A stretch of DNA of 64,000 bases from Anolis sagrei (taxonomy: Eukaryota; Chordata; Lepidosauria; Squamata; Anolidae): NCBI RefSeq assembly GCF_037176765.1, contig NC_090026.1, forward strand, positions 131,686,752-131,750,751, written 5' to 3'. This document shows, piece by piece, positions 40,593 through 50,285 of this stretch (the stretch's first letter is position 1; the number at the start of each line of letters is the position of its first letter). Under the pieces are notes generated by a model. That model searched no databases. It was not told the DNA's origin and saw only the letters and a program-made list of their open reading frames with translations. The translations under genes and the position numbers were made by a program.

Positions 40593-41460
40593 ATGTAACA
40601 CAGTTTTTGTCCCCGGGTTATAAATGTCGTTTCCTAATTCTATCAGAAAAAACATGGGAAAAGTTTAAACTTGAAGAATTTTATTTTTGCGGAAGGGACA
40701 ACTTGCAGCACATTTTGCTCTAGTTTTTCTATGAATATCTCATCAAGTCTTAACCAATTCAACATAGTTTGTGGCAGTAAAGTTTCTGGAATATAATAAC
40801 TACTTTCAAAGTTTGCAGTCATAGGGCAAGCCCCCTGTCCATCTTCATTTAGCTTTGGTTCTGCCCCTTTTTCTGGGTTTTGGGAAGAGGGAGGAACCAT
40901 TTCAGTTAGTTTCCTACAGGGAAGTCAATGTACAGGATGTGTACAGATTTCCTCCTGTAAAAAGGCTTCGACTCTTAAGACCTCCTGGGGGAGAACCAGT
41001 CTTAAGATCATCTAAAGATTCTCGAAGGTTCCAGGGAAACAGCTTTACAGCCCTGAAGAATTCCGGAGGGAATAATAGTTTTAAGCATCAAGGATTCCAG
41101 CTAAGTGATTACAAGCCTTTTGATAGGTTCGCTCGGCGTTGAGACGCAGTTCAGCCTGGTAGTGAATCCACATCAATAAGGTTTAAGTTCATAGTTAGCC
41201 TGGGAGAAATTTAGAAAGGGGTTTTCTTTTAAAGTAACGCAAAGAATCAGTTAGAAGCCACCAGTTGTTTGAAGCCTGAAAGTATTTGTTTAACCCTTTG
41301 AAGACAAAAGGAGTTTCTGTTGATTGTTCACCAATAAAAACTTTGTTATTTCACAAGCCATCTAAAGCCTGTTTATGGTGGAAATCCTTCAAAATTTCTC
41401 TTCGGGCCCCCTGGCGTCCTGTTGGGCCAAAAGGTGCATGTCCTGTTTTAAAGGCTCTTC
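40593..41460 (+). other. Unassigned block, possibly an LTR-type fossil
   Basis: Begins near TGTAACACAG and contains an AATAAA signal at 41333 followed by ACTTTGTTATTTCACAAGCC, reminiscent of an LTR R/U5 junction. A 95-codon open frame inside shows no recognisable homology. It lies between a PLE end and a CR1. Family and status uncertain. Confidence 0.3.
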
Positions 41461-42010
41461 ATAGAATCATAGAATCAAAGAGTTGAAAGAGACCTCATGG
41501 GCCATCCAGTCCACCCCCATTCTGCCAAGAAGCAGGAATATTGCATTCAAATCACCCCTGACAGATGGCCATCCAGCCTCTGCTTAAAAGCTTCCAAAGA
41601 AGGAGCCTCCACCACACTCCGGGGCAGAGAGTTCCACTGCTGAATGGCTCTCACAGTTAGGAAGTTCTTCCTCATGTTCAGATGGAATCTCCTCTCTTGT
41701 AGTTTGAAGCCATTGTTCCGCGTCCTAGTCTCCAGGGAAGCAGGAAACAAGCTTGCTCCCTCCTCCTCCCTGTGGCTTCCTCTCACATATTTATACATGG
41801 CTATCATATCTCCTCTCAGTCTTCTCTTCTTCAGGCTAAACATGCCCAGCTCCTTCAGCCGCTCCTCATAGGGCTTGTTCTCCACACCCTTGATCCTTTG
41901 AGTCGCCCTCCTCTGGACACATTCCAGCTTGTCAATATCTCTCTTGAATTGTGGTGCCCAGAATTGGACACAATATTCCAGGTGTGGTCTAACCAAAGCA
42001 GAATAGAGGG
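41461..42010 (-). mobile_element. CR1 LINE 3' fragment
   Basis: A minus-strand frame of 149 codons: [60 protein letters not shown]. The 3' end ATAGAATCATAGAATC is at 41461. Confidence 0.88.
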
Positions 42011-42075
42011 GTTCTCTATTCTGCTGGACTTCGTTTCAAGTCCAGCAGTGACAGAACGAGGGTTCGCCTTACTAA

Positions 42076-42220
42076 AGTGTTTCTCAACCTGTGGGTCCCT
42101 CTCCAGGTGTTTTGGCCTACAACTCCCAGAAATCCCAGCCAGTTTACCTGCTGTTAGGATTTCTGGGAGTTGAAGACCCAATCCTCTGGGGACCCACAGG
42201 GTGAGAAAGACTGCCTTAGT
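42076..42220. mobile_element. Palindromic hAT-like MITE
   Basis: GTGTTTCTCAACCTGTGGGT at the left and GACCCACAGGGTGAGAAA at the right, with CTCCCAGAAATCC / GGATTTCTGGGAG inner arms. Duplicated flanks resemble CTTACTAA / CTTAGTAA. Confidence 0.6.
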
Positions 42221-42414
42221 AAGTAATTGGTTCCAGTTGCATTTATTATTCCTTGCCTTTGACTAGTGACTCCTGTATTTTCAGGACAAGAGTGTCCATT
42301 CAAAAATCAATTGAAAATTGACATTATTTCCGCCTTGGTTTCCTTTCCAGCACTCTCCAAACACCTGAACCACATCAAGGCTCGCGCTCTTATTTGCCGT
42401 CATCAAGCTCTCCT

Positions 42415-42726
42415 TCCCTGATTGGGCGGTTCCGAAAGGGACGCTTCCCATTGGCCGAACCCAACCCCGCCCCTTAACATCTGGCGCGCGAGTCTTCCCT
42501 CTCAGAATCAATAACGGCATCGGGATTGCGATTGGTGGCTCGGAAAGGCGGCCTTTCATCCCATTGGCTGATTCCGGTGTTTATCAATCCCGGGGCGGGG
42601 CCGAGCGTTGGGCTCCCCTTCTCCTATTGGCTGGCTCCGCTTTTTGGCGCGAGGGGCCTTTGTATTTGTCCTCGGACGGCGGCTGGCGAGGGTCATTCCG
42701 CTTTTGAAGGCCGAGGCGGCGTCTCG
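42415..42726 (+). promoter_or_regulatory. CDC25A: CDC25A promoter: CCAAT boxes, GC box, E2F-like site
   Basis: A CpG-rich block with five ATTGG (inverted CCAAT, NF-Y-type) at 42421, 42450, 42531, 42563 and 42626, a CCCCGCCCC GC box near 42465, and TTTGGCGCG (E2F consensus-like) at 42643-42651, 76 bp before the ATG. TGGCGCGCG at 42482 is a second E2F-like site. This layout fits a cell-cycle gene; E2F control of CDC25A is established in mammals. Confidence 0.7.
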
Positions 42727-42848
42727 ATGGAGTCTTCCGCCGGACTCCCTCCGGCCAGGGCTTCCCATCGCCGGCGCCTCCTCCTGAGCGACCAGCCCGG
42801 CCTCCGGAGCTCCCCCGACCTCCCTAGGAAGGGCCCGCCGGCCGGAAG
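42727..42848 (+). CDS. CDC25A: CDC25A exon 1
   Basis: [20 protein letters not shown], then [20 protein letters not shown]; donor GGAAG|GTAGGC, phase 2. The HRRRLL motif aligns with the human N-terminus. An unspliced stop follows within 4 bases. Confidence 0.85.
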
Positions 42849-43625
42849 GTAGGCCTCAGGCTTCTCTCCCACTTCCGCAGTAGGCCTCAATGGGCCCAAA
42901 GGCCTGGGATTAGGAGTAGTTGGGGTTGGAGGTGGTTTTCCTCTTAGAGCAGACCTCCAGGCATTTTGGACTATAACTCCCACCATTCCTAACAGCCTCA
43001 GGCCCCTTCCTTTTCCCCCTCAGCCGCTTAAGCTTCCAAGTTTCCCATTTTTGGTTTGCCCCTGGGGGGAAGACCCTCGTGGGGGGACATCCAATTGGGA
43101 TTTCCTGGTTTAGTTGCCCAAAGGGATACACTTGCTGTTGCAGCGGGGAAAATAGAAAAGCAAAATACAATTACACAAATTCATATATTCATGTACATGT
43201 GTATCATTCTCTTTATATATGTGTGTACACATATACGCACACATGCATATAGTGTTTATAAATAAATACACTCATATAGTCCATACATTTATATACATGC
43301 ATGTATACATGTGACGGTGCTCCATGCAGTCATGCTGGCCACATGACCTAGGAGGTGTCTACGAACAATGCCGGCTCTTCGGCTTAGAAATGGAGATGAG
43401 CACCACACCCCAGAATCGGACACGACTGGACTTCATGTCAGAGGAAAACCTTTACCTTTAACACATGTGAATTATATGCCTGTATGTGTATGTGTTCACT
43501 TTGTATATTGTCCTGTTGTAAACCGCACTGAGTCGCCTACGGGCTGAGATAGTGCGGTATACAAATAAAGTAAATATATATATATGCATGTTTCTGTGTG
43601 TAAGTATATGTATATATATGTATGT

Positions 43626-43668
<43 letters not shown>

Positions 43669-46600
43669 TACACACACATATACATACATAAAGTCATATA
43701 CAGGGAATCCTCAAGTTACAAAACCTCCAGCCATATATATACACGCACACACACACACACATACATACATACACACATGGATACATACACAAGTGCATAT
43801 ATTTGTGGTCATGTGTGTAATACTGTGTGTGTTTGTGTATATAAAAATGCTTTATAACCTGCCTTATCTCCCCAAGGGGACTCAGGCTGTTTCCACACAA
43901 AAAAGTGGCAAACATTCAATACCATTAATAAAAACACACAAACAACTCAGTATACACACACACATATAGAGTGTATGAATAAATACAGTAATAAAATCCA
44001 TACATTTATATACATGCATGTATACATGTGGATTATATGCCTGTATTTACATTTACATATATATACATATATACATTTACATATATAAAGTCACATACGG
44101 GCAGTCCCCAAATTACAAAAACTCCAGCCATATATATATGCACGCACACACATACATACACACATATATACATACACAACTGCATGTATTTGTGTGCATG
44201 CGTGTAATACTGTGTGTGTGTGTGTTCACCTACATCTAGAGAGCACTGTGGATTCAAACAATGATGGATCTGGACCAAATTTGGCACGAATATTCCATAT
44301 GCCCAAATGTATACACTGGTGGAGTTTGTGGAAAATAGACTTGACATTTGGGAGTTGTACTTACTGGGATTTATAGTTCACCTACAATCAAAGAGCATTC
44401 TGAACCCCACCAACAACAGAATTGGGGCAGACTTCCCACACAGAACTCCCATGTCCAAGAGAAAAACCTGTGATTTCTGATGGTCTTTGGCGACCTCTCC
44501 GACACCCCCTTGCAACCCCCGGGTGTCCCAACCCCCAGGTTGAGAGACGTTGGTGTAGACAAACCCTTTCTGTTCTCCCAAAGAAGACTTGTAGCCAAGG
44601 GCAAAAAGGTGCCCCAAGGAATGTGGAAATGCCTGCACAGCTGACACTTGTGCCAATTCTTCCTGGGCATAAAAATATCCCCTTTGAATCCTTGCCATTC
44701 TCTCCGAGTTGGGCAGTTTCTTGCTTTATCTGAATTGCGTGCTGCAGAATGCTGTGAGATGACAGTAGTATTCTGAATTTTTACAGTTCAGTTGAAAGCT
44801 GCTTGCAAACGCTGGACGCAAAGAATGTCAACCTCCAAAGGACCTCCTCTTCTGAGTCTACAGATTCAGGTTTGCAGCCTTCCATGGGGTTGGGGTTACA
44901 AATGTTAAGGGGCTGTTTACTCTGTCAATTTTCTTCCTAAATTGTGGTGTCCAGAATTGGAACACAGTATTGATCTGCAGCCATTATCAAAGGGTCTTTC
45001 TTTTACAGGATGCTGTATGGATTCACCAGTTCTCCTTGGCATGAAAGACTTGGACGATGAAACGTATGTAGAAAATGTGCCTCCCCTTTATGCTTTTGTG
45101 TGGCAACCTGGATCGACCTTCCCGTTAAACCAGAAATGGTTTTGGCACGGCTGCTGCTGAGAGTGTTCTCTTTATTCAGGCTGTTACAGGTCCACCGTAC
45201 ATAGAGTTGCATATTTGTCAACAGCCCTGTGGGATTTGGGGGGGGGGGGGGGACGACCCAAACACTGCTAATTACTGTATATACTCGGATATAAGCCTAG
45301 TTCTTCAGCCCTTTTTTAGGCTGAAAAAGTCCCCCTCAGCTTATACTCGAGTTAAGGTTATTTATTATTTTACTCTATTATTATTATTTTCATTTCATTT
45401 ATTATTTTATTCTATTTCAGTGGTTCTCAACCTTCCTAATGCCGTGACCCCTTGTTGTGGTGACCCCCAACCATAACATTGTTTTTGTTGCTACTTCATA
45501 GCAGTCATTTTACTACTGTTATAAATCATAATGTAAATATCAGATATGCAAGATGTATTTTCATTCACTGGACCAAACTGGGCACAAATACCCAATGCAA
45601 CCACATGTAAATGCTAGTGGGGTTGGGGGAGGATTGATTTTGCAATTTGGGAGTTGTAGTTGCTGGGATTTATAGTTCACCTATAATCAAAGAGCATTCT
45701 GTACTGCACCAGCAATGGATTTGAACCTAATTTGCCACACAGAACTCCCATGACCAACAGAAAACACTGGAAGGGTTTGGTGGGTATTGACCTTGAGTTT
45801 GGGAGTAGTAGTTCACCTATATCCAGAGAGCACTGTGGACTCACGCAATGGTGGATCTGGACCAAACTTGGCACAAATACTCAATATGTGCAAATGTGAA
45901 CACTGGTGGAGCCTGGGGAAAATAGACCTTGACTTTTAGGAGTTGTAGTTGATGGGATTTATAGTTCATTACAATCAAAGAACATTCTGAACTCCATCAA
46001 TGATAGAATTGGCTCAAACTTCCCACATAGAATCCCCATGACCATCAGAAAATACTGTGTTTTCTGATGTACCTTGGCGACCCCTCTGACACCCCTTCAC
46101 GACACCCCCCCCCCCCAGCGGTCCCGACCCCCAGATTCAGAAACACTGTTCTATTTATTATTATTACATTTATCATTTTACTCTATTATTATTCATTTAC
46201 TATTTTACTGTATAATTGTTATTGCTACATTCATTATTTTACTCTTTTTATTATTGTTATTACATTTGTTATGTTGCTCTCTTTATTATTATTAGAAGGC
46301 TATGTAAGCACATTTACATTGAAGAAGGTAAATAATCATTTAATCAGAGTTGGACAGTTTAATCTTAAATTACCATTTTTGTAAATATTCAAAAATATAT
46401 TTATTTATTTACAGTATTTATATTCTGTCCTTCTCACCCCGCAGGGGACTCAGGGCGGATTACAGTGTACACATATATGGCAAACATTCAATGCCAATTT
46501 GACATACAACGTATACAGACATACACAGAGGCTATTTAACTTTTTCTGGCCGCCAGCAGAGCTGTCGCTTTCATTGTCCATCTGTGACAATGATGAAGTA

Positions 46601-49600
46601 CTTCCGCATTCCCCGCATCCTTTTGCTGGAGTCTTTTTTTTATGGCCTCATAAATTAGTTAATTTAGCCTCCCCACACTTCAAGGTGGTACCTAATTTTC
46701 CTACTTGTGACAGATGCAACTGTCTTTCGGGTTGCAAAGGTCGACAACGGGCTACACAATTGGTTGGGAGCCCACTCCAACCCAGGCTGGCTTCGAACTC
46801 ATGACCTTTTGGTCAGAGTGATCTTAATGCAGCTGACACTCAGCCAGCTGCGCCACAATCCCGAAACCTACCGATTCCTCAATTAATGTAATTTAATTGG
46901 TATCTATATTTATTTTGCAATTTACCGGTAGCTGCTGCATTTCCCACCCACGGCTTATACTCGAGTCAATCCATTCTCTCAGTATTTTTGTGGTAAAATT
47001 AGGTGCCTCGGCTTATATTCGGGTCGGCTTATACTCGAGTATATACGGGTATTTAAAATTGACATTGTGGGATTGTGGGGGGTCTTCAGGAGCCCCACCA
47101 GTGGGTCCCAGGTGCTATATGTGACTTGCGAAGCCGCACTTTGCTCTTTTCCAACCTTCTCTTGTGCCAACGTAAGACTCTACAACTAAAATCCAATTTA
47201 TTTTGTGTCTGTTTTCTCCTTGTAGTTTTCGACTGCCTATGCGAAGAATGTTTTCCCTCCCGGTAAGTAAAGCTTGGGAAAAGGAAGCATTATATTGATT
47301 GCGTTCAGAGGAACTTGCCAGATGCTAATTAAGTTTTTAAGGCTTTGAAAGGCTCATTATAGCTTAATCTCTGGAAATTGTTGGGTTTGAAGCTTCTGAA
47401 TGTTTTGCAGAACCCTTTAAACCAGGCATGGGCCAACTTGGGCCTTTCCTCCAGGGGGAAAAGGAAAGGGCCTGAGGCTGTTAGGAATGGTGGGAGTCAA
47501 CGTTCAAAACATCTGGAGGAAAGGCCCAAGTTGGCCCGTGCGTGTCCTAAGGAGAAAACAGCTCGGTTTGCACTTCAAAGTCTGGTCTGTGGATAGTTGC
47601 ATAACTTTGTGCTCCAGTCTCCCCTTTGAGAGTAAACAAAGGAGTCGAAACCTGACTGTGCCTCTGCTTCTTGGTCCCTTTTGCAGCACAGCCTTCTGGG
47701 ATGCAGCCCTGCCCTCAAAAGAGGCCTGGATTTCCTCGGATGTGACGCCTTCCAGGCCTGTGGCCCCGACGAGAACAAGGAGAACGTGAGTCCATTTGCG
47801 TAGACCTAATTGTGCCTAAAGCCATGCCCGGGGGGAGATAGCTTTGCTCATTTATTATTTCTGCTAAGCCCATTTCTAATGGTTCTTTGAGCAGGAAATG
47901 GAAAACTGGAAGGGTAGGCTTTTGGGAATTCTGGGAGTTGAAATGCAAAGATACAGAATGGGGGATGCCTGGCTCAAGCGCAGTGCAGTGTTCCCTCACT
48001 TATTACATTCCAGGACCTCCCACAATAAGTGAAAAACCGCGATGTAGGGATGCTCTATTTATTTTAATATTTATACATTATTTTAGTAGTTATACACTAT
48101 TTTAAGTCTTTATAAACTTAAAGTGAAGGAAAGGCCCTTCAAGGATTGAGGAGGGAAAGTGCCTCAGAGTGGCAGCAGCAAAACCCCTCGAAACAGTGAA
48201 AATACTGTGATATATATTTTAAATTAATAATTTTTGAAAACCGCGAAACAGTGAATCTGCTAAAAGCGAACTACGAAGTAGCGAGGGAACACTGTACGTG
48301 TGAAAAAGATCATGGGGTCCTCGTGGACAGCAAGTTAAACATGAGCCAACAATGTTTTGGGGTGGCAAAAAAGCCAACAGGCTTTTGGCCTGTATCAATA
48401 TTTATTTATTTATTTAGAACTTTTATATACCGGTCTTCTCACCTCCGACGAGGGACTCAGGCCGGTTCACAACAGAGGATTCATAAACAATAGTTTAAAG
48501 CATCACATCCCATAATACACTAATATAAAAACACATTAAAATACAATCAACAATACAATAGGAGTATAGTGTCTAGATCTGTTGTACTCCAGGTCAGAAA
48601 AAAGGCCTCTGAATTTAAAACACACCACACAAGTGAAGAAATAAATATTCATTTATTGAAGCTTAGTAAAAAGCCAGTAAAAATAAATGCTTGTAAGGAT
48701 ATAAGAAGGTTCCAAAAAGTAATAAGTCAGTAAAATGCAGTAACACAAAGCAATGTCCACACAAGATATAAAAGAAATTGCAAGGCAGTTTATCCAGGCA
48801 GGAATCACTAGGAAGCAAAGACAATCCAAAAGGCTAAAATTCTCCACATGGACAGGATTTCCATGGCACATGAACTTGATTTCCAAACGTTGCCTGATCT
48901 AACAGATTTTCTCTTGAAGCAAACCTTATATCCCTAAACCCAGAAACTGGTTTCGCTTTCTCCCACAATTGCCTCTTATCTGACGAAGTCTTTCGGAGCG
49001 ACATAAACACTGAGTTTGCTGCCGATCCTGGCTGATCTGCAGCCGCTTATCCTTCTTTGGAGGTTTTTAAAAAGAGGCTAGATGGTCATCTGTCAGGGGT
49101 GCTTTGAATGCAATATTCCTGCTTCTTGGCAGGGGGTTGGACTAGATGGCCCATGAGGTCTCTTCGAACTCGATGATTCTATGATTCAACTCCCTTTCTG
49201 GCTGCTCATTAAAATTTCCAAGTGTCAGATTGTTTTGCAAACTCAAATCTTGAGAGCTCACAGAAAGAAGGAGTAAACCATCATCCCTAGGCTCATCAGG
49301 AATATTTTCCTGAGAAACTGCCCTTAGCACTGGGGCCTCTCTGTCATTGTCTGGATGGCCCATGAGTTCTCTTCCAATTCTAGGATTCTGTGAAGTCCAA
49401 AACACCTGGTGAAATGGCCCAAGTTTGCCCATACCTGTAATAAATAAATGGTGGTGGTGGTCCTGATTCACTTCGGAAGATGCAAATTTCAGTCTCCTTT
49501 TTGACATTCTATTGGAGATAAATGGAAAAAGCCAGACTAAAGTTTTGGATTCTGGACTCTTTAAGAGTGTAGTAGCAGCAGCCTCTCTTGCTCCCTTTTC

Positions 49601-50248
49601 TTCAGGAGCCTTTTGAATTCAAGAAGCCGTCGCAGCCTGTTTCTCGCAGCTGCCTGCGGACCTCTCCCACCAAGGATGAAAAGGATGCTTCAGAGCTGAG
49701 GCAGAAATTTGATACTGAATTTGTGGTATGTGTTTATTTATTTATTATGTCAGAAGCAAATTGAGAGTGCAGTTATAATGTATTAAAAAACACAAATGAA
49801 GTTTAAAACTTGGCATTGTACTAAATTTTCTTTGACCAGAAACTGGCCACTTCATGTGCCTCTGGTGTCGCGCCATTGTGAATGTGGCAGGGCTCAGGCC
49901 ACGTTGTAGTAAGTGGTCTGTGGCTTGCTCTTCTCTGCACTCACATGTCATGGTCTCCACTTTGTGGCCCCGTTTCTTAAGGTTGGCTCTGCATCTCGTG
50001 GGGCCAGAGCGCAGTCTGTTCAGCGCCTTCCAAGTCGCCCAGTCCTCTGTGTGCCCAGGAGGGAGTCTCTCATTGGGTATCAGCCATTGGTTGAGGTTCT
50101 GGGTCTGAGCCTGCCACTTTTGGACTCTCGCTTGCTGAGGTGTTTCAGCGAGTGTCTCTGTAGATCTTAGAAAACGTGAATGTCCAAATCCCCTCGTTTT
50201 AGTTTCCCGAGTCCCCTTTGGGAAGATGGTAGCGGAATATAAATAACG

Positions 50249-50285
<37 letters not shown>

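Larger units (their letters stand above)
43180..44230. repeat. Dinucleotide-rich region (TA/CA/TG)n
   Basis: Long stretches of ATATAC, CACACA and TGTGTG interspersed with repeat fragments, across much of CDC25A intron 1. Duplicated segments (GCATGTATACATGTG near 43300 and 44016; AACTCCAGCCATATATAT-type near 43724 and 44120) show it has partly duplicated in blocks. Confidence 0.85.
45273..47051 (-). mobile_element. Mariner-like element with TATATACTCG ends, carrying nested insertions
   Basis: The left end ACTGTATATACTCGGATATA and right end GCTTATACTCGAGTATATAC form inverted repeats; TA flanks are plausible. Inside are an AT-rich spacer, a SPIN-like hAT (45418-46148) and a tRNA SINE (46395-46863). 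Same family at 57738-58258 and, in part, 52073-52160. No transposase seen; class assignment tentative. Confidence 0.6.

Noticed and set aside
43458-44239. Tyr/Ile/His/Thr-rich frames in CDC25A intron 1
   Set aside because: Translations of (TA/CA)n repeats.
46395-46863. Functional tRNA gene on the minus strand
   Set aside because: A and B boxes belong to a SINE with an L2 tail; no complete cloverleaf is evident.
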